Shown piece after piece: positions 36,613-45,206 of a stretch of DNA of 64,000 nucleotides (positions are counted from its first letter, which is position 1; each line of letters opens with the position of its first letter). Origin of the DNA: Mesotoga infera. GTDB taxonomy: Bacteria; Thermotogota; Thermotogae; Petrotogales; Kosmotogaceae. The translations under genes were made by a program, and so were the position numbers. Location: contig NZ_LS974202.1 in assembly GCF_900157305.1 (NCBI RefSeq), positions 2,170,001-2,234,000 on the forward strand, in the 5' to 3' direction. Below the pieces are notes generated by a model. It did no database searches. It was not told the DNA's origin and saw nothing but the letters and a program-made list of their open reading frames with translations.

Positions 36613-37403
36613 AATGATTCACCCCAGAAATTTCCCGGACGAACGAAGAGAACATCTTCAGGGAACTCCTTCCGGGCGTCCAATAATACGTAGAGCTCGA
36701 GCGTCTCTGAGAGTGTGATGACTATCCCACTGCCTTCGACCTTTCTGGTGAGTTCCATGCTGAAATACTTCCAGTCGAATTTCTTCATCTCTTCAATCAC
36801 GATAGCTGAGGCAGCGGCTTTTGTGGCGACTTTGGCCTTGTCCAGGTGAAGCTCTCTTCCTCTTCCCCAGTCATAGATCCTGTAGGTCATATCGCTAGCC
36901 TGTTGAACCTCTATCACTTTCGAACCCGGCCCAAGCGAGTGAACAGTACCGGCCTGTAAACATACGAGATCTCCCCTTTCAGGTGTCAGTATCCTGAGAT
37001 CGTCGTTTCTGAGATCTTCGAGGGGCTTTTCCGGTCTGGTTATTCCAGCTGCGATTCTTCCATTCTGAAGGAAATACCAGCATTCATTCTTACCCCAGGG
37101 CTCACCTTCGAGAAATCTTGCCAGTTCATCGTCGGGATGGACCTGAACGGAGAGCCAGTCGTTGGCACATATGTACTTCACCAGCAGGGGAAACCTCGGG
37201 AGATCTTTGTGGAAAAGAGTTTTAGTCAGATCGTTCGGGTAGATACACCTCTCTCCTTCGCAAAGCTCAGTCCTCATATTCTGAAAGTCTGACAGGAGCC
37301 AGACCTCTCCCACCGGATCTTGTGTATCGACTTTATATAGCTCGTTCAACTGACGATCTCCCCATGGTCTAGGAGAGAAGATCGGTTTACTCTTCAGTAT
37401 CAT
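36609..37403 (-). CDS. manA: Class I mannose-6-phosphate isomerase-like protein
   Basis: Interconverts mannose 6-phosphate and fructose 6-phosphate with zinc. Seen: FSPRPWGDRQL, GEVWLLSD, the zinc-site SVQVHPDDE, WGKNECWYFL, LQAGTVHSLG and YDWGR, in family order. 264 aa is the short form, like Bacillus YvyI/Pmi types. ATG 37403 is behind GGAGGTC. Mannose 6-phosphate could supply precursors for the surface polysaccharide, though the genes are far apart. Confidence 0.88.
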   Translation of the reverse strand: MILKSKPIFSPRPWGDRQLNELYKVDTQDPVGEVWLLSDFQNMRTELCEGERCIYPNDLTKTLFHKDLPRFPLLVKYICANDWLSVQVHPDDELARFLEGEPWGKNECWYFLQNGRIAAGITRPEKPLEDLRNDDLRILTPERGDLVCLQAGTVHSLGPGSKVIEVQQASDMTYRIYDWGRGRELHLDKAKVATKAAASAIVIEEMKKFDWKYFSMELTRKVEGSGIVITLSETLELYVLLDARKEFPEDVLFVRPGNFWGESF

Positions 37404-38706
37404 TTCTATCAGACCTCCATTCCTTCAGAAAGAAGTCCATGTCATTTCTCGCTCTGGAAACCTTTTCCCTGTTTCTTTCTCTTTTTTCACGACAGGCGAC
37501 AGGTGAAAGAAGACCGAAGTTGGAATAAACAGGTTTGAGGGGAGATCTTCCAGAAATCGTAACATGCTCTATTAAACTGCCAATCATCGTTGTCTCAGGT
37601 ATTGAAAGTCCACCTACCCCTCTCAGATAACGCTCCACGTTTAATGCCACTACCCTACCAGAGACGATCGCTTCTACGTAGCCTTCGAGACCGGTAATCT
37701 GGCCAGCGAAGAAAAGTCCACTGTGCTGCTTTGAGCCGAGGCTTTTGTCCAGCAGGAGCGGCGAGTTGAGGTAAGTGTTTCTGTGCATGACTCCGTACCT
37801 AACGAATTGGGCGTTTCTCAGGGCCGGAATCATGGAAAAGACTCTCTTCTGCTCTCCCCATTTCAATCTGGTTTGGAATCCGACAAGACTCATTAGCGAG
37901 CCGCTTGAATTCTCCTTTCTGAGCTGAACGACGGCGAAGGGTTCCTTTCCGCTGGAGGGATCAATCAGACCCACAGGCTTCATCGGGCCGAATCTGAGTG
38001 CATCGAAACCGCTTCTGGCTATATCTTCAACGGGCTGACAGCGCTCGAAGAGATATCTGTCCGAGAAATTCTCCATCTCAGAGAGTTCTGCCCCTACCAG
38101 CTCTTTCCAAAAATCGCCGTACTCTTTGCCGTTTAGTGGACAGTTGAGGTAGCTTCCTTCCTCGGAATACCTGTCGGCGAAAAAACCTCTTTCGAAATCG
38201 ATCGACCCGGCCTCAACTATGGGCGAGACGGCATCGAAGAAGAATAGGTGCTCTCCAAATAACTGTCTCAGAAATTTCTCAAGCTTCGGGGAGGTGAGCG
38301 GACCGGTGCACACTACGTTGACTACCCTTTGAAGATCCAGAGAGGAGACCTCTTCTCTACGTATCTCTATAAATGGATTGGATTCGATAAGATCTGTAAC
38401 TTCTCGTGAGAACCCAACCCTGTCAACTGCAAGAGCCTTTCCCGCAGGGACTCTGTGTCGGTGAGCTATCTCGAGTAACTTCGATCCGAGCTTGATGCCC
38501 TCCTCTTTTAGAAGCCCGGAGGCGTTATCGAGCGATTCGGACTTCAAAGAGTTACTACAAACGAGTTCAGCGAAAGAATCACTCTGATGCACACCAGTGC
38601 TCACAGAGGGGCGCATCTCGTACAGCTCGACTTCGATACCCATCTCGGCCAAACTCAGTGCCACTTCGGAGCCAGCCAGACCGCCACCCGTGACCCTTAC
38701 CTTCAT
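37387..38706 (-). CDS. trmFO: Methylenetetrahydrofolate-tRNA-(uracil-5-)-methyltransferase TrmFO
   Basis: Makes m5U54 in tRNA using FAD and methylene-tetrahydrofolate. Seen: the FAD-binding VRVTGGGLAGSEVALSLAE, ELVCSNSLKSES with its conserved Cys, YRYGV-like VRYGVMHRNTYLNSP, and LFFAGQITGLEGYVE. 439 aa from ATG 38706, preceded by AAGGAAGG and in an ATGA overlap with ogg. A longer open frame upstream is only the shadow of ogg. Together with thyX it is a second folate/flavin methyl transfer gene in this operon. Confidence 0.94.
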   Translation of the reverse strand: MKVRVTGGGLAGSEVALSLAEMGIEVELYEMRPSVSTGVHQSDSFAELVCSNSLKSESLDNASGLLKEEGIKLGSKLLEIAHRHRVPAGKALAVDRVGFSREVTDLIESNPFIEIRREEVSSLDLQRVVNVVCTGPLTSPKLEKFLRQLFGEHLFFFDAVSPIVEAGSIDFERGFFADRYSEEGSYLNCPLNGKEYGDFWKELVGAELSEMENFSDRYLFERCQPVEDIARSGFDALRFGPMKPVGLIDPSSGKEPFAVVQLRKENSSGSLMSLVGFQTRLKWGEQKRVFSMIPALRNAQFVRYGVMHRNTYLNSPLLLDKSLGSKQHSGLFFAGQITGLEGYVEAIVSGRVVALNVERYLRGVGGLSIPETTMIGSLIEHVTISGRSPLKPVYSNFGLLSPVACREKRERNREKVSRARNDMDFFLKEWRSDRNDTEE

Positions 38707-39584
38707 TCTTTCCTTCCTTTTTTTCGGTAGTATCTGAAGAGCGCTTCTTGATAATACCCGGCGTATGGGTAGAAAGTTTTCATACCGTATTCCATGACCT
38801 TTTTGGTACTTCCCGAAACTTCGAAGAGATCCTTCATCACTCTCGATATCCATATATCGACGGGAAAGGAATTCAACTCTCCGTATGCGAAGAGAGTTAC
38901 ACAACTCCCGACTTTATAGCCGACACCGTCGAACTTCATCAGTTCATCGAGTTTGATGTTGAGAGGTAGGTGGCGTATCGAATCGAAGTAACTTTCCGAT
39001 TCGAGTGTAAATAGTTTGAGTAACCAGGGTACTCTAAAAGCGATTTTCAGTTCTTCAAGCCGTTGCTGCTCGATATGTCTGGCCTGCTCCAGGTTAGGGA
39101 AGAGAAAGAAGGTTTCCCCTTCGAACTCCACCATGTTTTCGGCAAAGATCGCCGATAGACCGTCGCTCATTTTTCTGATTGTGGGGATGTTGTTTCTTGT
39201 GGAAAGTATGAATTCGACCAACATCTCGAAGGGGTCCTGTCTTAGTATTCTCAGTCCCCGCGCCTCTTCAAGAGCCTTTTTAGATATAATCGAAACCTTG
39301 GAGTTCATCGAGGCGAGCTTCTTTTCGATATCTATGTGTATCTCTTCCAGATTGTCTTCAAGTCCAAAATACGAGATCAATCCAAGGTCTATATCCTTTC
39401 CCAACAGTTTATCAGAAGAGGCCTTAACTCTGAGTTCGTTCCTTTCTTTCTTCAGCCGGACCACGGTATTCCTTACGATTCCTGTCCACCAGCCATCTCT
39501 GGCGGTCCATCGAAAGGTCTGCCCACAATCGAGTGTGGCATCTAGATCCAGTGATTTATCTATTCTCAAACAAAACTTTGTCAC
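38703..39584 (-). CDS. ogg: 8-oxoguanine DNA glycosylase/lyase (OGG1 type)
   Basis: Removes 8-oxoguanine from DNA. Seen: an N-terminal TBP-like beta domain (DATLDCGQTFRW), ILRQDPFEMLVEFILS, and the HhH-GPD region FDGVGYKVGSCV with the catalytic Lys, followed by FPVDIWISRVM with the catalytic Asp. 293 aa; GTG 39584 behind GAGGTGA. The N-terminal domain makes this OGG1-like rather than the archaeal AGOG or the short Ogg type. Confidence 0.9.
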   Translation of the reverse strand: MTKFCLRIDKSLDLDATLDCGQTFRWTARDGWWTGIVRNTVVRLKKERNELRVKASSDKLLGKDIDLGLISYFGLEDNLEEIHIDIEKKLASMNSKVSIISKKALEEARGLRILRQDPFEMLVEFILSTRNNIPTIRKMSDGLSAIFAENMVEFEGETFFLFPNLEQARHIEQQRLEELKIAFRVPWLLKLFTLESESYFDSIRHLPLNIKLDELMKFDGVGYKVGSCVTLFAYGELNSFPVDIWISRVMKDLFEVSGSTKKVMEYGMKTFYPYAGYYQEALFRYYRKKGRKE

Positions 39585-39889
39585 AATCTCACCTCGAAAG
39601 ACTCCGCGATGTGTTTGAGCAACCGGAAGGCGTTGTCTTCACGAAATTCGCCTACAACTATAAGGTAGCACTCGTTTCTCATTCCATCCAGATAAACGGC
39701 GGTCAACGGAACACCGCCTCTCAAGGTAGAACTCCTGGAACCAGTGGCTTTCGAGAGAGCGATAACAAGAGGTGGTATCTCCTCAAGATCGTAACCTTCT
39801 TCAAAGGATTTCCCGTTCTTATCGACTACTCGAAAGACCATCCCGCAGGTCTCACCAAGCTCTCTAATTTTTCTGGCCAGATTCTCCAT
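39581..39889 (-). CDS. Small conserved-looking protein, function not recognised
   Basis: 102 aa, overlapping ogg by 4 nt and queH by 26 nt. No membrane segment or cysteine cluster. A strand-helix-strand pattern with a central LRGGVPLTAVYLDG turn is faintly like Roadblock/LC7 folds, but this is too weak to assign. ATG 39889 has AGGGAG about 10 nt upstream. Its coupling to both neighbours supports it as a real gene. Confidence 0.6.
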   Translation of the reverse strand: MENLARKIRELGETCGMVFRVVDKNGKSFEEGYDLEEIPPLVIALSKATGSRSSTLRGGVPLTAVYLDGMRNECYLIVVGEFREDNAFRLLKHIAESFEVRL

Positions 39890-40664
39890 GTCTATCAGAC
39901 TCCCTGAGTATCCTGCAATTGTACTTTCCCGCTTTCAGCCAATTCCTTCCGTACAGCTCTGACCCTTCCTTCACCAGCAGACCTGAAGGTTTTAGAATGG
40001 CCAGAAACTCCTTCAGAGAGCTTTCGTCTCTTATGGGTATCTCTTCAAACTCTATCGAACGCCCCCTGTACCTCCACAGATAAGCGAGATCCCGGAACTT
40101 TCCTAATAGGAGTTCAAAATCCTTTCTTTCTCGCTCTTCTCTGTCCTTTTTGGATTTTATGAGGCTGGCCTCGCAGCCGCAGTAGTTCTGAACGTAGATA
40201 CCTTCAAGATACGGTTTTATTTCCTCTCTGCCGGTTCTAAAATTGCCACCTTTATACTCGATTCCATAAGCATTGCCTATTTCCCTTCCGATCGAATTTA
40301 TCGTGTCTATAGACTTTCTTGGACTGGCAAGCAAAGTACTGGTGAATACTTTGGCATTTATCTTTCCCGACGTCATGGCGGCGTTTTTAAGCCTCATCTC
40401 AACACACTTTCTACATCTGGAGCCGCCTTCTTCCTCATCGAAGTATCTCTCGAAAAGTGTTGAAAACTCTTCCGGATCGTATTGTCCCTCCATAAAGTTC
40501 AGGTTTAACCTCCGACAGACTGTTTTGAAGGCTTCGAGTCGTTTTTCGTATTCCTTTTCGGGGAAGATGTTGGGATTGTAGAAGTAGAAAACGGCCTCCG
40601 GGAGCTCCCTTTTTAAAACCGTACTCAACAGATCGGGCGCACAGCAGACGTGTACGAGCGTCAA
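39864..40664 (-). CDS. queH: Epoxyqueuosine reductase QueH
   Basis: Last step of queuosine synthesis in tRNA; an iron-sulfur enzyme that replaces QueG. Seen: VHVCCAPD at the N-terminus, FYNPNIFPEKEYEKR, SRCRKCVEMRL, FTSTLLASPRK, and NYCGCEAS, which give the conserved cysteines. 266 aa. The start is TTG 40664. No other queuosine gene is in the window. Confidence 0.92.
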   Translation of the reverse strand: MTLVHVCCAPDLLSTVLKRELPEAVFYFYNPNIFPEKEYEKRLEAFKTVCRRLNLNFMEGQYDPEEFSTLFERYFDEEEGGSRCRKCVEMRLKNAAMTSGKINAKVFTSTLLASPRKSIDTINSIGREIGNAYGIEYKGGNFRTGREEIKPYLEGIYVQNYCGCEASLIKSKKDREERERKDFELLLGKFRDLAYLWRYRGRSIEFEEIPIRDESSLKEFLAILKPSGLLVKEGSELYGRNWLKAGKYNCRILRESDRHGESGQKN

Positions 40665-41431
40665 AATTCTATCAGCTCCTTTATATCCTTCAAGATACTC
40701 TCACCTATCCCCTTGACTTCAAGCAACTCCTCGAATTTAGAAAAGCGACCGTTACTCTTCCTGTACTCCACTATTCTCGAAGCCAGAACCGGTCCGATTC
40801 CTGGAAGTCTTTCGAGTTCGCTTTCACTTGCGGTGTTTACGTTTATCTTCCCGGAACCGGTTATCGCTACTTCTAACGGTTTTATACACTCCAGAATCGC
40901 CTCGATGTTCGAAGGACCTATACCCGGTACGGAGAGGAGATCGGAAACGGATACAAACTCTCCTTTCTTTTCACGATGATCGATTATGGCTTTCGCCTTG
41001 GAGTCACCGATTCCCGGGATCTTTTTGAGCTCCTCAAGCGGGGCCGTGTTTATGTCGATAGGTTCAGGTCCGACCTCAACCTCTCTCCCGGAGATTTCCC
41101 CAACTTTAATCAGGGGTTTAAGCTTATCGAGCGTTTTGGCACCTATTCCTTTAACGTTCAACAACTCTTCCACATCGTTGAACCCCCCGCTGGCCTTTCT
41201 GTATTCTACGATCGCTTTCGCCTTAGAGGGTCCTATGCCAGGGAGTAAATCCAGTTCCTCTTCGGTAGATACATTGAGATCCAGCGGAAAGGCCACGGTT
41301 TTAACGGATTCCGGCGGGTCTTTCGTATCGGGAATGGACCTGAGATTGCCCGAAACGGCTACAAATCCTATTAATACTAGAACGGTTACAGAACCAATTA
41401 TCTGAATCTCTTTTATCGATAACCTTCTCAT
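40661..41431 (-). CDS. ComEA-like protein with three helix-hairpin-helix units
   Basis: 256 aa with one N-terminal membrane helix (~10-28) and then three tandem ComEA-type double helix-hairpin-helix units: LDLLPGIGPSKAKAIVEYR (~55-110), LKKIPGIGDSKAKAIIDHR (~125-185) and LERLPGIGPVLASRIVEYR (~195-256). ComEA binds incoming DNA outside the membrane during transformation. Most ComEA proteins have a single unit, so three is unusual. It starts at an ATGA overlap. Confidence 0.85.
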   Translation of the reverse strand: MRRLSIKEIQIIGSVTVLVLIGFVAVSGNLRSIPDTKDPPESVKTVAFPLDLNVSTEEELDLLPGIGPSKAKAIVEYRKASGGFNDVEELLNVKGIGAKTLDKLKPLIKVGEISGREVEVGPEPIDINTAPLEELKKIPGIGDSKAKAIIDHREKKGEFVSVSDLLSVPGIGPSNIEAILECIKPLEVAITGSGKINVNTASESELERLPGIGPVLASRIVEYRKSNGRFSKFEELLEVKGIGESILKDIKELIEF

Positions 41432-42168
41432 CTCAACTGTCTGGGAAACCTATCGGTGATGTTCCAGCCAGTTATTCTCTGGAGTGATTGTACATCCAAA
41501 GAGTTGGAGTACTCTCTCGCAGCTGCCGCATCGGGAAAGATTCCCAACACGGCAGCGTAGAATGTTCTCCCGTCAGTGGTAACGGATTTATAGACACATG
41601 CAGGATATCCCTCACTCCTCAGGTCAATTACCTGTGGTGCTATTCCATCGGAAATCGTATGAGAGACCAGCTGGACACCGTAGGCAGTCTTTGATTCGTA
41701 CAGTCCGGGGAGAGGGTTGTTGCCAATAAACATTACTCCGTACATGTCGTTTACCCTAGTGATGAAATACTTCCCCTGCCCCATTTCGACGCATAACTTG
41801 AAAGCTACATCCTGTTCAACTACAACAAAACTGAAACCCGATCCTTCGACAAGGAAATCGAACGAGTTTAGGATGAGTTTCCTGTAGTCGAAGGTTTCGA
41901 GAAAGAAATGCTGTTCTACCGGGATCTTTTGAACATCGCGCGGTACTTCTGTCACGCCCTGTACGACCGGTGGAAGCTCTATTGGGCTCGCCTCGCCTGA
42001 TAAACCGGGAAGGACCGAACTTCTTATCTCTTCAATTATAAGATCGTACTTTTTATTCTCTTCCCTGAGAAGTATCGCATAACCGGCAAGTGTAAAAACT
42101 ATGCCGGAGAGGGCGAGCACGATTAAAATCATTATCTTGACGATTACATCATGTGATTCTCCACTCAT
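41428..42168 (-). CDS. Single-pass membrane protein with SPOR-like C-terminus
   Basis: 246 aa. Seen: a hydrophobic helix at ~10-32, a Pro-rich stretch, a middle domain, and a C-terminal ~75 residues (YGVQLVSHTI... YAAVLGIFPDAAAAREYSNSL) with the beta-alpha-beta pattern of SPOR domains, which bind denuded septal peptidoglycan. The SPOR call is by pattern only. It lies between the ComEA-like gene and the AroB-like gene with ATGA overlaps on both sides. Confidence 0.6.
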   Translation of the reverse strand: MSGESHDVIVKIMILIVLALSGIVFTLAGYAILLREENKKYDLIIEEIRSSVLPGLSGEASPIELPPVVQGVTEVPRDVQKIPVEQHFFLETFDYRKLILNSFDFLVEGSGFSFVVVEQDVAFKLCVEMGQGKYFITRVNDMYGVMFIGNNPLPGLYESKTAYGVQLVSHTISDGIAPQVIDLRSEGYPACVYKSVTTDGRTFYAAVLGIFPDAAAAREYSNSLDVQSLQRITGWNITDRFPRQLR

Positions 42169-43154
42169 AAAACACTCCCAAATTCCATCCAGGGTCTATC
42201 CCTGACCAGCGTTTCAAAATCCCTTGCCGTTATCCAGTGAGAGCTCTCGCCCGAACTGGCGGGCAGGGCGATCTTCACGCCGCCCTTCTGGTTTACCAGG
42301 TCGACTAGAGAGCTAACATCGATCTTCATAGATCGGTCAAGTTTGCCCAGAACCCTCAACGCCTCGTAAAGGTCGTCTTTTCCAGAGCCATCCATCAGTC
42401 CGGAGGTTCTCGCAATATGAAGTTCCAGTATAGCTCCGTAAATCAGGGCGGTGGAGTATTCTGTTCTCAACCTTGAAGCCGATTGTATGAGATCACCCAC
42501 CCAGCATCCGACAACCGTCCTGGAACTGCCAATCGATTTAACGAAGATCGAAGACGCCGAGTAAATGATATCGCCCCAAAGTTCGCGCGTCACCTCATCA
42601 CCGGAAATGATATGGTTCAGGACATATTTGAACAGGCGTTCATCCAATGAGTAAGCCACCAGCAACGGGAAAAAGATCTCCCCTCTATGTATCCGATACA
42701 TGGTGTCGTACGTCAGGTCGGTATCCACGTATACCCTGTCGGGGAGTCCGCAAGATTTCAATAGATTTTTGATGAACTCGAAGTTAATACTGAAACCAGA
42801 GAGCGGTGGCATAATCTGGCTGACGGTGGTAGTTGGATACAGGAAGAGCCTGTCGACCTCTCCGTGGGTTGATGCCGCATAACCGACCAGGTCGATAAGC
42901 GAACCTCCACCTATGACGGTTACCGCTCTTCTTCCCGAGGCTCTGAGTACCTGATAGACTTCCAGAACACGATCTATAGACTTTATGTGTTCTCCACCGG
43001 GCATCAGGTACTCATCTTCAGGATGTATTTGAAGTGCTTTGCGCGCGCCTGAGTCGAGTATTTTTAAAGACTCTGGCACCCTTTCCAGCAACTTTTCACC
43101 GTAAATCAGCTGACAACTGCTTGAAGATTCACTGGTGAAAGTGACTCTTTTCAT
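42165..43154 (-). CDS. Divergent 3-dehydroquinate-synthase-like protein
   Basis: 329 aa. Seen: AroB-like NAD-binding GGGSLIDLVGYAAST followed by LFLYPTTTVSQIMPPLSG and KNLLKSCGLPDRVYVD, in the order of the AroB VPTTLLAQVDSS / KN / P..V..D motifs. The AroB zinc ligands are not preserved: the usual NYGHTFGHA is LIYGAILELHIA here, and the SxGGK substrate loop is lost. It is unlikely to be a normal dehydroquinate synthase. It is translationally coupled to the SPOR-like gene. Confidence 0.68.
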   Translation of the reverse strand: MKRVTFTSESSSSCQLIYGEKLLERVPESLKILDSGARKALQIHPEDEYLMPGGEHIKSIDRVLEVYQVLRASGRRAVTVIGGGSLIDLVGYAASTHGEVDRLFLYPTTTVSQIMPPLSGFSINFEFIKNLLKSCGLPDRVYVDTDLTYDTMYRIHRGEIFFPLLVAYSLDERLFKYVLNHIISGDEVTRELWGDIIYSASSIFVKSIGSSRTVVGCWVGDLIQSASRLRTEYSTALIYGAILELHIARTSGLMDGSGKDDLYEALRVLGKLDRSMKIDVSSLVDLVNQKGGVKIALPASSGESSHWITARDFETLVRDRPWMEFGSVL

Positions 43155-43163
43155 TAGCCTTCT

Positions 43164-44171
43164 CTAGACTCCTTCTTCGGCAAGTGCTTTTAAGAGACGG
43201 ACTGTGTTGAGAACATCGTTGTAATCTACGATTTCATTTGGTGAATGGACGTATCTGGTCGGTACGGAAACCGTTCCGGCCGCGATCCCTTTCCCAGTGA
43301 CCTGATATCCCCTGGCATCGGTTCCACCGAAGATAAGGACCTCGTATTGAACCGGGATAGAACGTATATCTGCCACTTCCTTCAATCTAGATACTACTCT
43401 GGAGGAACTGACGCTTCCACGATCCTTTATCTTTATAGTCGGTCCAGCTCCCAGCTTAAACCCCATTCTTTTGAAAGACTTGGGAGTATCCGGTCCGGCC
43501 GTTACGTCGACCGCAATAGCCATATCCGGCATTATGTCGAATGCCGCAACGCTGGCTCCCACTATTCCAACCTCTTCTTGGACGGCAAATACGAAATAAA
43601 CATCGTCGGCCGGCTCTTTGAGTTCTTTTATCGTCTGTACTAAAATAGCGCAGGCTATCCTGTCGTCCATGGATTTGGAGACGAGTTTCTCGCCTAGATC
43701 TCTGAACTTCGAATCGTAAGTACCAAAGGTACCGATCGGCGCCAACTTTTCGGCTTCTTCTCTGCTGGAGGCTCCGATATCTACGAAAATGTGGTCGAAG
43801 TCAAGGTTCTTCATTATTTCGCCAGCTTCTCTGGCCGATTCACCTTCGGTGCTCACAATTCCGTAAGCACCGCTTTCAAAAATTATCCTCGAACCCAGAA
43901 GCATGTACGGTGAAACGCCTCCGAGCATATCGATTCTCAAGAAGCCTTTATCGTCGATATGGGTCACCACCACCCCAATCTCGTCCATATGGGCATCCAG
44001 GAGCAGCTTCTTTCCACTCTTTCCCTTTTTCATGCATATCAGATTCCCCAGTGCATCGACCCTTAATTCATCGACGTAATCTCTAACTTCCTCCGTGATG
44101 GCCTCTCTTATTGCATCTTCTCTTCCGCTTGGGGAACTTATTTCAACCAGTTTCTTTATCAATTCCTTCAT
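43164..44171 (-). CDS. M42 family aminopeptidase (first of three)
   Basis: TET-type dodecameric metallo-aminopeptidase that degrades peptides in the cytoplasm. Seen: LDAHMDEIGVV, SMDDRIACAIL, VQEEVGIVGA with the catalytic Glu, DVTAGPD, and GGTDARGYQV with VPTRYVHSP. 335 aa. It lies directly after the second M42 gene; paralogues in this row probably have different residue preferences or form mixed complexes. Confidence 0.92.
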   Translation of the reverse strand: MKELIKKLVEISSPSGREDAIREAITEEVRDYVDELRVDALGNLICMKKGKSGKKLLLDAHMDEIGVVVTHIDDKGFLRIDMLGGVSPYMLLGSRIIFESGAYGIVSTEGESAREAGEIMKNLDFDHIFVDIGASSREEAEKLAPIGTFGTYDSKFRDLGEKLVSKSMDDRIACAILVQTIKELKEPADDVYFVFAVQEEVGIVGASVAAFDIMPDMAIAVDVTAGPDTPKSFKRMGFKLGAGPTIKIKDRGSVSSSRVVSRLKEVADIRSIPVQYEVLIFGGTDARGYQVTGKGIAAGTVSVPTRYVHSPNEIVDYNDVLNTVRLLKALAEEGV

Positions 44172-45206
44172 CTAAAGCACCTTCCCTTCTTTTACCAGAA
44201 CGCTGGCAAGCTCTGCTACTCCAAGAAAGTCGTTTATGTTTATTATCGAAGTCGGTGAGTGGATATATCTTGATGGGGTTGAAATGACGCCGGCAGGAAT
44301 TCCCGACATGGTTCTCGCCAGACGTCCGGCATCTGTACCTCCGGCTATCCGCCTCTTGTACTGGAATTTGATCGAATTTCTCCTGGCTGTCTCGACGATG
44401 GTGTCGAAGATCCTTCTGTCCAGAACCAGGCCGCTGTGTGCAAAAGTTAAAACCGGTCCCATACCCAGGCTTGTAGCCCAGCGATACTCCGGGAGTTCGG
44501 GATTGTCTCCGGCAGTGGTGTTCTCGAAAACTAGTGCAGCGTCGGGCTTGATTTGCCTCGCAGCTATTCCGCTCCCTCTAAGTCCAACCTCCTCTTGAAC
44601 GACCCAGGCGAAACAGAGATCGTAATCCAGAGAGAGACCCTGTACATCGTCCAGGACTCTCAGAAGAATTTCGCAACCGGTTCTGTCATCGAAGGCTTTG
44701 GCCACAGCATATTCTCCAACCTCTTCGTAAGCGGTGGAAAAGAAGACAGGATCTCCGATCTTGTGACTCTTTTGGGCCTCTTCCTTCTTTGGATAGCCTA
44801 GATAGATGCGCAGTTTATCCATGGAGGGGGTCTTCAACAGTGTCGAACTCTCCTGTGTGTGAATCGCCTCGAAACCTATCACGCCTGGCAACATTTCCTC
44901 GCCTACGAAGACTTTCTTTCCCATCAGCACCCTTGGGTCGACACCACCTATGGCAGTGAAAGAGAGGGATCCGTCTTCATTGATTCTCTTAACCATTAGG
45001 CCGACTTCGTCGGTGTGGGCCAGAAGCATCAATCTTTTGGAGCTTTTACCGTTCCCTTTCTTTATAGCAATTACGTTGCCTACCGAATCCTTCCAGAGCT
45101 CATCGACCTTTCCCTCTATCTCTTTCTCGATGAAGGAGGCAACTTTTTCTTCAAATCCCGAAACCCCGGGGAGTTCACAAAGTCTGCAAAGTCTTTCGAG
45201 TTTCAT
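44172..45206 (-). CDS. M42 family aminopeptidase (second of three)
   Basis: 344 aa. Seen: LLAHTDEVGLMV, AFDDRTGCEILL, VVQEEVGLRGSGIAA, GGTDAGRLA and TPSRYIHSP. The family position VDV is changed to FENTTAGD here. It is adjacent to the first copy and overlaps the third by 4 nt. Confidence 0.92.
   Translation of the reverse strand: MKLERLCRLCELPGVSGFEEKVASFIEKEIEGKVDELWKDSVGNVIAIKKGNGKSSKRLMLLAHTDEVGLMVKRINEDGSLSFTAIGGVDPRVLMGKKVFVGEEMLPGVIGFEAIHTQESSTLLKTPSMDKLRIYLGYPKKEEAQKSHKIGDPVFFSTAYEEVGEYAVAKAFDDRTGCEILLRVLDDVQGLSLDYDLCFAWVVQEEVGLRGSGIAARQIKPDAALVFENTTAGDNPELPEYRWATSLGMGPVLTFAHSGLVLDRRIFDTIVETARRNSIKFQYKRRIAGGTDAGRLARTMSGIPAGVISTPSRYIHSPTSIININDFLGVAELASVLVKEGKVL

Noticed and set aside
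38707-38904. N-terminal extension of TrmFO
   Set aside because: The upstream in-frame stretch overlaps ogg, lacks a ribosome site, and the family start with a strong ribosome site is at 38706.
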